From Holothuria scabra (taxonomy: Eukaryota; Echinodermata; Holothuroidea; Aspidochirotida; Holothuriidae), in contig CM074195.1 of assembly GCA_037179385.1 (NCBI GenBank), forward strand, positions 32,134,222 through 32,198,221: a DNA stretch of 64,000 nt, given 5' to 3'. Both the position numbers and the translations under genes were made by a program. Shown one piece after another: positions 42,801 through 51,167 of this stretch. The notes under the pieces are model-generated. The model did not search any database, had not been told where the DNA came from, and saw nothing but the letters and a program-made list of their open reading frames with translations. Each line of letters opens with the position of its first letter. The first letter of the stretch is position 1.

Positions 42801-43063
42801 AAGATTTAGCCCACACATGGTCAAGTTCTGAAGGCCTGACTTAGACCTGACAAGTGTTTGTTGAGTTGTTATCAAGTTAATCATATGCCATGATTTTGCT
42901 TCAATCTTCACAACTTAACCTAGCCTAGCCTATGTTCACACTCACCATTGTATTTCTCGCACAATGGGGTCAGATCGTACACCTTCCCCAAGAATGAAAC
43001 CCAAAGGTCTTTCAAGGTATTGTGGACAGCCACTTCATTTGGTGTGTAGTACTTTGGTCTCAT
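39610..43063 (-). CDS. CYB5D1: CYB5D1, cytochrome b5 domain-containing protein 1
   Basis: Exons on the minus strand are 43063-42946, 41734-41658, 40920-40702 and 39840-39610; 645 nt, 214 residues plus TGA. Human CYB5D1 is 228 residues. The ATG at 43063 is preceded in frame by TGA, so the start is well set. Signature segments are [82 protein letters not shown] and [10 protein letters not shown]. As in its orthologues, the canonical HPGG heme motif of cytochrome b5 is missing. His57 (DISHWF) and His69 (RTHVDP) are candidate ligands by position, which is inference. The family is described as a cilia/axoneme (radial-spoke-associated) protein. It is divergent from NAA38 with a short shared promoter. 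Confidence 0.96.
40702..40920 (-). CDS. CYB5D1: CYB5D1 exon 3
   Basis: Starts [20 protein letters not shown] and ends [12 protein letters not shown] before GTAAGA. Acceptor TCCTTCAG, 73 codons, phase 0 at both ends. Confidence 0.95.
41445..41552 (+). mobile_element. SINE family S, 3' part in CYB5D1 intron
   Basis: Core ACAGTGAGCCACAACTGGAA and GGCTGGCTCAACTTCAAC, with the tail ATTTAACTAAATAACTAAC. It lies in intron 2 of CYB5D1, antisense to the gene. Confidence 0.7.
41658..41734 (-). CDS. CYB5D1: CYB5D1 exon 2
   Basis: Encodes (G)[25 protein letters not shown]. Acceptor CCAACAG, donor GTAAGT. The first Gly codon is split with exon 1. Confidence 0.95.
41923..42105. mobile_element. hAT-type MITE with 8-bp TSD GTCAGCAG
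   Basis: Direct repeats GTCAGCAG at 41915-41922 and 42106-42113. Termini are CATGGCTGGAAAAA and TTTTTTCCAGCCCTG (inverted, CA(T/G)GGCTGGAAAAA). The interior repeats GGGAAATTT(T) five to six times with spacers. It sits in CYB5D1 intron 1. Confidence 0.88.
42946..43063 (-). CDS. CYB5D1: CYB5D1 exon 1
   Basis: ATG at 43063-43061 (complement), 39 codons plus one base, donor GTGAG. Encodes [15 protein letters not shown] and [14 protein letters not shown]. Human has about 12 more residues before the equivalent of YYTP. Confidence 0.93.
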
Positions 43064-43491
43064 CTTTCTTCAAAACATTTCCTATTATAAAATTCAATTT
43101 TAAATCTCTGCCTTCTTATCAGTTTTCGCTTGATTTTCGTCCTCAAATTTCCGTAACTAATTGCTCAGGCGGTACGCAAGTTACTTGTTGCTTAGCTACT
43201 CACCTTTGACCATATTGCCAAATTGACCCACTTTATTATTCTCTTTCCCAGTCGTTTGTTATATAGTATACATTTGAGTTAATACTCTGTACTGTGTACG
43301 CACATGTGTACACATACGTACATTGAGCATACCTGCGTAACTGTGTATGTTGCATGCGAGGCGCGCGGTACACGGGGCCAAACGTTAAACGAAGCTTTTG
43401 CGAAAGGTCACTGGGTCTGGGACAGAGGGACCGTGGCCATAGGATTCATCACTTTGCCAAGGAAGATAGCTAAACGGACCGCTTCTTGAAA
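43064..43491. promoter_or_regulatory. Bidirectional CYB5D1/NAA38 promoter region
   Basis: 428 bp separate the two divergent ATGs. The half near NAA38 is richer in CpG (GAGGCGCGCGGTACACG, AAACGTTAAACGAAG) than the AT-rich surroundings, and no TATA box is obvious. The head-to-head arrangement implies shared control; no transcription start is visible directly. Confidence 0.7.
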
Positions 43492-43497
43492 ATGGAG
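43492..43497 (+). CDS. NAA38: NAA38 exon 1: two coding codons
   Basis: ATG GAG followed by GTATCA as donor. Joined to the acceptor TTTTAG at 47606 it gives MEQPQDVSV in frame with the conserved domain. It is the first ATG on this side of the shared promoter. Not testable further without transcripts. Confidence 0.75.
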
Positions 43498-46400
43498 GTA
43501 TCAATTCCCATTTATTTACAGCCTTTTCTTGTAAATATACCACCTAATCTAACGTTCCAATATTATTATTACAGTATTAGTAGCCTAATTGTCTTACGTT
43601 CAATTTCAAATGTCGTGGATTAGTCACTGAACATGACCGTATAATCCGCTCCTTGTAGTCACTCCTTACTAAGGTCACTGGCCTACATGTACAAAGGTAA
43701 CGACGTTTTAAGCCAAAACAACAAACTGAGCTCTAATTACGATGGTATGGTTCATGGAACAGATTTGAGTTAACACAATGACTTTGAGCATTCTTAAATG
43801 CCACTTATATCTTCTGGAATGTTTAATACCAGCGAATTCATTGCAAAAGGCAGGAAAAATGTGGTGCTACCCTTCCCAGTAACATCGACATCTCGACAGC
43901 TTGATCGTCTGCTACTGTGTTGCATGATGGGAAGGACTTCCGCTTGACAAGCTATCAAAGACCAATTAGTAAGCGTGGCTAGTCAATACTTGTACGTCAT
44001 ATAGTAAGCTCTCTTTACATTACGAAATTGTACAGTCACTGCGTAGGTTTCCCCGTTTTATATGAGATCACATGACAAACACTGACTTCTTCGACTGAAA
44101 AATTACTCTGCACAGGCTTAACGTTACTCGCAGAATTATCCTGCCAAAATTTCCCTTTTAAAGGTCTTATTTCGTTAACAGACTTGTGTGGAAGGTGAAT
44201 GTAATGGCCGAAACCAAAAAATGAGCAGACAAAGTCTTTGTGACAAGTCAACGTCTTCTGCTTTATTTCTCTTTACAACAGGAGTCTATAACAAGCATAC
44301 ATACGCTCACAAGTAGTTGACAAAATGTCCTGCTATCTCAAAAATGCAGTCCACAGGAGATCTATTCCCTACGGTAGATACTTATTTCCCATGGAAATTA
44401 CAGTAGCGATAAGCATACAAAGCTCTCCTACTTACACTTCGAAGTCCCTTTTTACGTAGAGTCCACTCACACAATTTCTAGGCACTTGACAATACGTATA
44501 GGCACTTCTGTAGACTCCTTGCTGAAGTAATGCTTCACTTAAACCTCAGCTGAAACTTCAACTTCAAACTTTCAACTCTTTCCTCTTCTTCCTTTTAATT
44601 TTCTTAATTTTCTTTTCTTTCCTTTCTTTTCTTTTCTTGTACAAAGAATAATGCCTCCTCAAATCCTCTGGTACAGCACACAATCAGCAAATCACTGCTT
44701 AGACACTTTCTCTTTGACAACTTGTAGCCCTCTGACCCAGAGGCTGGGAGGCTCTTAAATATATATCATAAAATTTAAGAACATTACAGAAGGTTCTAGA
44801 ACAATTGAGATTTACTACTATAGGAACATTCCAGAAAACTCCTGAAGGACCCAGAAGTTACCAACATGAAGCACTATGCAAAGGAAATCTAGAACATTCC
44901 ACCTTCTTCCAGAAACTATAAGAAAATTCTAGACTTTGCTAAATGGTTCAGGTATACTTATTAAAGAATACAAATCTAGTTCTTGCCTTTTCTAGAATTT
45001 ACACTACAGTGAAGGTGATGACAAAGATCATCTGTGGAAAGTTTGGTCAGAAAAGGTATCATTTTGGGGACGTGAGGGATGCCTACTCACGCGTGAGTAG
45101 GCAAATGAGCTGTGTTTTTGTGTATACCGGGCAAGGGCCCAGAAATGAAGTTTATAGCATAGGAACGTAATGCTGGGTCCTGTTCAAGGGCTAGTCGTGG
45201 ATATGCCATACGGCCTAACAGTGAGGCTATTGTCCCAGATGCCAGAGAAAATGGCCATTAGAAACTCTTTGTTAGAACTTAGAAGAAAGTAGAAACTTAC
45301 AATAACTAAAGTAAATGACTCCAACTCTCCGATTTTTGTTTTAAAAAATCCCTTTCTTGTTTGACCCTCATTGGAGAATTTGCATGCCAGTGCAGGATCC
45401 TTACCTACTGTACACTGCCTCCAGTCCTTGAATAATAAAATTGAGCAAATTCAACACAGGACTGCTATGCTAGGTTGTTTTTAATCATTACTCGCAGCAT
45501 TGTTTCTGTTTAGGGTGGGATATATCCTGAAAGTTAGAAGCCACCTGAGGGTCCTTTTAAAATAGGTTCCAGAAAGCCAGATTGGGCCTTCTGGCCTTGC
45601 CAACTGCCAGCCTCCTATAATGGTCCAGCAGCCTTCAAGGCATCATGACTCAAATAGCTACACAACCAAACAAACAAGGACGCACAACCAAACAAACAAG
45701 GAATGCTATGCAGTAACTTTAAGGCCCACACTGCAGAGACTGGAACCTTGTTCCCCAGGATATTACTGACCTCCAGGACCTCAAATTATTCAAGAACTCT
45801 TCCTTCAGGTTGTCCAGATAGGAGGACTAGCTCTTCACAGGCATAATGCCCACCATCTGTGCATTTGACTCCACCTACCCAGCAGAAAATTCCCTTTGAG
45901 ATCCTTTGTCCAAGTTCCATTAACAAGAGGGTTTGAATGGGTTCCAAATTGTTCTACAGGATTTTCGAAAGGTTTTTGTTTATGTAAAGGGTAATTTTAT
46001 AATTCCCCTTGAGATTTCCATCAACAACCAAAGGGAACCCTCTGAATGCAAAGGGTTTTTTTCCAAAGGGTTCCAAAGGGAATTTTCGGCTGGGTGGAGT
46101 GTTGCACAGTATTTCCAGATCCAGTGTGAATTAAAATTTCTCGGACCTTAGCTTTGTGTCTCTTGTGTAAGATGTATTTTCCACCCAACCAGCCTTTTTA
46201 AATCATGAAAATACCTAGGTACAAAAAAAAAGCATAAACTTTTTCAACCATATAAAAAAAATATCAGCATGTTTTCAACTCAAGCAGTGTGAGTTTGAGG
46301 TTAGTTGACCCATAGCTGTTGATCAACCAGTTTTTTTTTATAGTGAACTTCAATACAAAAAAGGTGACAAATCCTTCAGGGCAAAAAGAACCAACACCAG

Positions 46401-48330
46401 CAAATGCAGACAACTGATTTGTTATTACCAGAAGATATATGCACTTAGTATTCTACATGTGTGTGGCATCATATTCTACAGCATGTGGCCACAGGGTCCA
46501 TTGTTTTGCCCCCAAGAATGATGTTGCATGATGTCAATGCATAGGATCTACCCTCAAATAGCTGACCAACTTGAACGGAACCATGTATCATGTCCCTGGT
46601 GATATATTTCTCTAAAGAAATTTCTTTTGTATCATTTATGATGGATAATGTTGTGAACTTAGTTCTCCCTTTCATGGAGGGTAAATCTTGTTTTGTGGAC
46701 TGTACTGCATGTAGAATGATTTCTGAACAATAGACCTGACTTCAGAAAGAAGTCCCACCAGTGGGAAGGTCAAGGACTAAGTTGAAGCCAGTTGAAAATT
46801 TTAAAGCTTCAAGTTCTGTAGTTGATTGAATAGCATTGAGCTGACAGTCAACTAAGTGCATGCTGATTTTTGTGGCAGTACTGTACCTGTACAAAAATGT
46901 ATATTTGTAGTGTACTGATGCGAAGTGCACCATACACCTGAATTGAGGGAAGTGTGCTTGTGCATAGTTGTACACTGTTTAGATATCTACCCATCCGTTT
47001 CCAGATTGCTTAGGGCCCCAGGCAGGAAAATCTCCAGATAAGGTGTTTCCATTTGCAGGTTCTTTCAAGTGGTATAGTTCAGTGTCTCAAAATTTTGATG
47101 AATATCTCAAACTGATTACAGTGTCAGGACAAGGCCATTTCCATAGCATCAGGAAAACAATTTGCATCCAAAAGTTGAAACATTGGAATAGACAACAGTG
47201 CCAGTATTTCTGCCAAAGGAGAAATGGGGGGTGTGGCTCCCCCCCCCCCCTTTGGAAAGAAGGTGGGTATATCCCCCCCCCCCTTTCATGTCTATAAAAA
47301 AAATATGCAAAGTGTCAATATCTTGGTTTCTTTAAGAGGACACTTTTGCAGCAATGTTTGAACTGACATATAAATTACCTTTAAAACCCCTCAGATTGCA
47401 CTTTACAGAGGGGCTTGAAGCAAGCTTTTATCCCCCTGAACCAACTGATAACTTAACCATTGGACAGCATCAACTTGGATGTGTGGTTAAGCAAAATTAA
47501 AGGCCCCCTATTTTGTGTTTCTGGCAGAATCCCTGTCTACAGTATGTTTTTGAATGATCTCAGTCTGATGGTAAAAATTTCTATACGTGGTTATCTTACC
47601 TTTTAGCAACCACAAGATGTTTCAGTGGATGACAAACAGCTTGAGGCAGAAACTGACAATAACCAATCAGAAGGAACATCAGAATTAACAAAGCTTGAAA
47701 CAGAAAACCCACCTCCACCTGAATTGTCAGACTCTCGTAAGAAGTTGCAGGGCTGGCTGAATCGATTTATGAGGATCAAAATGACTGATGGGCGAATTCT
47801 TATTGGTGCTTTTGTATGTACTGACAAAGACCGCAATATCATTCTTGGCTCGTGTGATGAATATGTGAATTCCCTAGGTGAGAAATTAACTCTCCTGTAA
47901 AGAATTTGAATATTTCTGCATCATGCTTCGTACTCCTTGAGAAGAGAATAATTGAAAGGAAAAATTTTGATATTAACTAGTAGCACTTTCACAGAGGAAT
48001 GGGCATGGAATATAACCCCCACTGTATTTAATTTTGTATTTTTTTTTTTATTTTGTTCAATGAACCCAGAACTTTTCAAGCCTAAGAATAATGCAAGGAG
48101 GGGCAGGATGGTAATGGAATAGTAAAAATTGATAAGTACAAATGAAAAAAATCTTTTTTCAGATGTATGAACCTTAACAGAAATGGATGAAAATTCTAGT
48201 TATGCCAATAATTAAGGTTTGTATTTCTCTTTTAGATTCTGATGAGAAAGAAGAACCCAGAGTTTTAGGTCTTGCCATGGTGCCTGGACATCATATTGTA
48301 TCGATTGAAATTGATGATCCTGAGACCTAG
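43492..48330 (+). CDS. NAA38: NAA38 (LSMD1), NatC auxiliary LSm subunit
   Basis: Exons are 43492-43497 (only ATG GAG), 47607-47877 and 48236-48330; 372 nt, 123 residues plus TAG. Human is about 125 residues. After an acidic leader ([17 protein letters not shown]) comes the LSm fold: the Sm1-like part [19 protein letters not shown] then [16 protein letters not shown], and the Sm2-like part [20 protein letters not shown]. NatC (NAA30 catalytic, NAA35, NAA38) acetylates N-terminal Met followed by hydrophobic residues on ribosomes. The 4.1-kb intron 1 carries a large nested transposon. The tiny first exon is inferred from an ATG in good context (GAAAATGGAG), a GT donor and a continuous frame. The second exon is otherwise open from its acceptor without an ATG before the LSm domain. 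Confidence 0.93.
43621..45193 (+). mobile_element. ~760-bp TIR element T, copy 1, split by a solo LTR
   Basis: Flanked by the 9-bp direct repeat GTCGTGGAT (43612-43620 and 45194-45202). Ends are TAGTCACTGAACATGACC and, reversed, TAGCCCTTGAACAGGACC (14 of 18 identical). Without the 809-bp LTR and its 5-bp duplication it is about 759 bp. It matches, in reverse orientation, the element at 51703-52453 along its length. No transposase seen; a non-autonomous hAT-like or Mutator-like element is likely. Confidence 0.88.
44200..45008 (-). mobile_element. Solo LTR (809 bp) nested in element T
   Basis: Flanked by the 5-bp duplication GTGAA (44195-44199 and 45009-45013). On the minus strand it begins TGTAGTG and ends CCATTACA (TG...CA with 4-bp inverted ends). 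It has a TATA-like TATATATTTAAGAG (complement of about 44754-44767) and an AATAAA (complement of 44262-44267) about 60 nt before its end, as in an LTR with U3-R-U5 order. No internal coding region remains, so it is a recombination-derived solo LTR, probably of a Ty3-type retrotransposon; superfamily is inferred. Confidence 0.88.
45878..46094. mobile_element. TIR element with internal AAAGGG repeats
   Basis: Left end CCCAGCAGAAAATTCCCTTTG and reversed right end CCCAGCCGAAAATTCCCTTTG: 20 of 21 bases inverted. The interior carries CCAAAGGG, AAAGGGT and CCTTTG units in both orientations. It shares the outer CCCAG(C/G)(A/C)GAAAATTCC with the element at 25294. Confidence 0.75.
47230..47480 (+). repeat. 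Dispersed repeat shared with 33300-33640
   Basis: CCCTTTCATGTCTATAAAAA, AAGTGTCAATATCTTGGTTTC, then AACTGACATATAAATTACC and GGACAGCATCAACTTGGATG, in the same order as the first copy. It is preceded by poly-C runs (about 47239-47250, 47273-47282). Confidence 0.6.
47607..47877 (+). CDS. NAA38: NAA38 exon 2
   Basis: Acceptor CCTTTTAG, donor GTGAGA. Contains the acidic leader and the Sm1-like strand set ([17 protein letters not shown]). Confidence 0.94.
48236..48330 (+). CDS. NAA38: NAA38 exon 3 (C terminus)
   Basis: Acceptor CTTTTAG; encodes [31 protein letters not shown], stop TAG at 48328-48330. Human has [19 protein letters not shown]. Confidence 0.96.
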
Positions 48331-49504
48331 ACTGAACAGCAGAAAAGAGGCTGGGACAGGCACCTGTTGAATCCGTAAGGAACCTCAAATCAAAGGTTGA
48401 TATCACCACATGCATTCCTCCAGAGAAGGGAAGAATGTTCTGGAATCACATACCTTTTCTAATCTGAAGTTCAAGAGTACAAGGATGTGTAGCCAATCAT
48501 CTAACCCACAGTCTAGCTGCTACTGTACTCAGTGGTCTTCCATACTTGGTCAACTGACTCCAAGTTTCTGTGTGAATTTGGACGACCAAAGTTACTCCAC
48601 ATTTGCAGTGTGGTTGTGTGTGTATGATTCCACTAAGACACAGACATTTACTTGCATTGCTCTTAATTTTCACTAGTGCATTGTGCACTACTAATGCACT
48701 ACTGCACAGTACATATGGAAATAGTCATTGTTAATTTAAGATTGTCTAGACCGCTAGACTGTTCTCCTCTGAATAGGGTCTTTAATGCGTACAGGTGAGA
48801 CCTGGCCCTGTCTAGGGTGAGGTAGCAGAGTGCATGGTAATAAGTAGTTGGGGTGCGCCTGGCACTGATTCTGTCAGAAAGGTTGGAATTATTTACTGTC
48901 AAACACATAAGTCCAAATTGATGCTGCCCATCTGTTTTTTAAAGTTACAGGTCAGTTCATGGGGACTGAAGTTTGCTTTGAGGTCCCCGTAAGGTGCAAT
49001 CTGAAGGATTTCAATAGCTTTATTTCAGTTTGAACATTGACGCAAAGGTGGTCTCTTCTTAAATATGAAACCAAGATACAGACATTTTTTATGTGATGGA
49101 AATTAAAAGGAGAAATGTAACCCTCCATCTTCTGGAGCTTCCCCTCCCTCTTTCACTCCCTTGATGGAAACACAGCCTGGCTTAGTGTCACCCTGTAAAA
49201 GAAAGCGTACATATGTGATCAAATCTTGAAAAGTCAGGTGAAATGGAAAGAAATTGAAGGTTTCTTCTTTAAAGAGTCCATGGAATGTGTGGGGGCTATA
49301 ATCCCCCCTTCCATGACCTAATCTTGCAATTCTAAAACACCTAAAAGAGCATTTTTTTTCTCTCTATCCTTAGACTTTTCCCTAATGTTGTGCCCCACAA
49401 AACCCCCATGACACCAACTCCCTCCCCCCCCCCCCCATGACACAATCCTGGCAACATCCCTGGATGTCATAGAAAAACTTCATAGGAAATTCATATGAAA
49501 TTCT

Positions 49505-49622
49505 ATCGTAACAAGGGAAAACAAGCCAGTGAGCCACAGCTGGAAAAAAGGCTGTGGCCAGCAGGACTAATATCAACTGTGTGAAACTGAACTGTAAAAC
49601 TCAGTCTCATCCAACCTAACCT
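49505..49622 (+). mobile_element. SINE family S, 3' part
   Basis: Core AAACAAGCCAGTGAGCCACA, GGCTGTGGCCAGC, with the tail CATCCAACCTAACCTAG. Confidence 0.7.
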
Positions 49623-49631
49623 AGTGAGGAT

Positions 49632-49975
49632 TAGGACTGTGAACGTTAAGCAAAATAACTAAAACGTTTAACCTCAAAAAATTGCGATTGTTAAGCAATT
49701 AATTGTGATTACCTTATCACCAAACAAATTTCAGTATGTAGTGATTGATATTAAAGGTAATGCAGAAATAGAAATAGCTATTATCTTGCATGGTAAAATC
49801 AAATTATTCTGAAACTTAGAACCCTACATGGTTAAAATATGCCCAGAATGTTCCATATTTAACAAAGTCCAGGGATCATCAGAATATACAAATGGATAAA
49901 AACTGTCATAAAAAAGGTTTTGCGATAAATCGCTAGTAGCTTTGTACTAAACTAATTCCACATGCGATCATTTAG
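49632..49975. mobile_element. hAT MITE family H, right end decayed
   Basis: Starts TAGGACTGTGAACGTTAAGC and follows the element at 56221 through AAATAACTAAAACG, CCTTATCAC and GCGATAAATCGCTAGTAGC. The right terminal repeat is missing. Confidence 0.75.
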
Positions 49976-50376
49976 CCATGAATGAATTTTGTAATGTTTG
50001 AAATATGCTTGCCATCATAAGTCATACTTGGTAGCATCTGCTTTCATTTGCACAGGTCAATTCTTCTTCTATGTGCGAAATGCAAATCATAGCATGGTTT
50101 TACGTTGGTAATTGATATTTGTTCAATACTGGCTTTAAAATTTAACTAGATGATTACATCAGGTTGAGAGAGAAAAGACCTATGGAAGATGCATACACTT
50201 TAAATTATTTACATGCCTGGAAAATGGAAAAACTGAAATAAATATGTATGAAAAAATAAAGTATTCCTGCATTTGTGTCATTTTATCCATTGTTATTTGC
50301 TTTTCTCTTCATTTTTATTTTGGACATGTCTTACTGTACCTATATGTTACTCTTTCACTGTGAGGTAATTGTGTAA

Positions 50377-50588
50377 AGAGCCAAACCTCTCACCCCAAAC
50401 TACAATTTTGGAACAGGGGTTCAAAAATTTTCAATTGGCTCAGCTCTTTGATTGGCAGCTAATTCAAACAATGCAGAGTACCAAAGCTTTTATTACACAG
50501 CATGAACAGTACTGAGAGTGCTTTGATTATATAAATTGAGTTTTTCATAATACTCACCTTGAAGCAATAAACTGAGATTGTATCTAAG
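50377..50588 (-). mobile_element. MITE family B, copy 5, inverted and truncated
   Basis: AAAGAGCCAAACCTCTCACC... through CAATAAACTGAGATTGTATC, where similarity stops abruptly about 90 bp short of the family end. Confidence 0.75.
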
Positions 50589-50997
50589 GTCACCCATCAG
50601 CTGACAGAACCATTCCATTCATCCAAATTGATAATAATATAATACATAAATTACTTCAACCTTTTTATGAAATAATCGTTTTGTTCTTCAGAGTCGCACA
50701 CCACGAGTTCTGCTCTTTCTTTTTAAAACGTACATAGAAATAGGCACGCTGAAACTAACAGGAAACTCAAACCGGTCGGACAAAAACAGTTCTACTCTTT
50801 TAGAGTGAGATTAACTGTCTGAATTCGAATGTGCTGGTGAATTGTATGCTAGCTTCTAGCTTCATTCCTTTTGTATCGTGCTGCTGAGCAAGCGAGCGTG
50901 TAAGTACCACATATGTAGTGCTATTACGTTGGATTAAACAGCTACGCAGGTGTCTAAACAATGTACTTGTGATAAAAATTGCCGACCAAGTGCGAAA
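50589..50997 (+). promoter_or_regulatory. Probable DNAJC16 promoter/5' UTR
   Basis: Non-repetitive sequence between the last MITE and the DNAJC16 ATG, with mild CpG enrichment (AACCGGTCGGAC, GAGCAAGCGAGCGTG). The reading frame is open for 16 codons upstream of the ATG but holds no other ATG. No TATA box is clear. Confidence 0.45.
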
Positions 50998-51167
50998 ATG
51001 GCAGTTACGATAAGACAAATCTTGCTGTTTTCTTTTGTTTTCCTTGTTCTATGTTGCTGTTTATTCGATGTGTATGGAACAAGTGACCCATACGAAATCC
51101 TAGGGGTTTCCAGATCAGCCTCTCAACAGCAAATAAAGAAGTCGTACAAAAAGTTGGCTCGAGAATG
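50998..51167 (+). CDS. DNAJC16: DNAJC16 exon 1
   Basis: Signal sequence and first half of the J domain (TSDPYEILGVSRSASQQQIK), donor GTAAGT splitting the Trp codon before HPD. This ATG is the only in-frame ATG before the hydrophobic stretch. Confidence 0.94.

Larger units (their letters stand above)
43498..47606. other. NAA38 intron 1, transposon-rich
   Basis: Holds the split TIR element (43621-45193), a solo LTR inside it (44200-45008), a TIR element with AAAGGG repeats (45878-46094), and a repeat shared with 33300 (about 47230-47480). Open frames here fall in these elements or are short. Confidence 0.65.
48331..50997. other. NAA38 3' side and spacer to DNAJC16
   Basis: Tandem-oriented neighbours. 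Contents: a SINE fragment (49505-49622), a truncated hAT MITE (49632-49975), an inverted truncated family B MITE (50377-50588), and AATAAA signals near 50238-50262 that could end a long NAA38 3' UTR. The last ~400 bp probably contain the DNAJC16 promoter. No other gene seen. Confidence 0.55.

Noticed and set aside
44036..44251. 71-codon minus-strand frame
   Set aside because: It spans the junction of the TIR element and the solo LTR, so it cannot be an ancestral gene.
50950..50997. Earlier GTG start for DNAJC16 (adds 16 residues)
   Set aside because: Non-ATG start, and the ATG at 50998 directly precedes a proper signal-peptide hydrophobic stretch.
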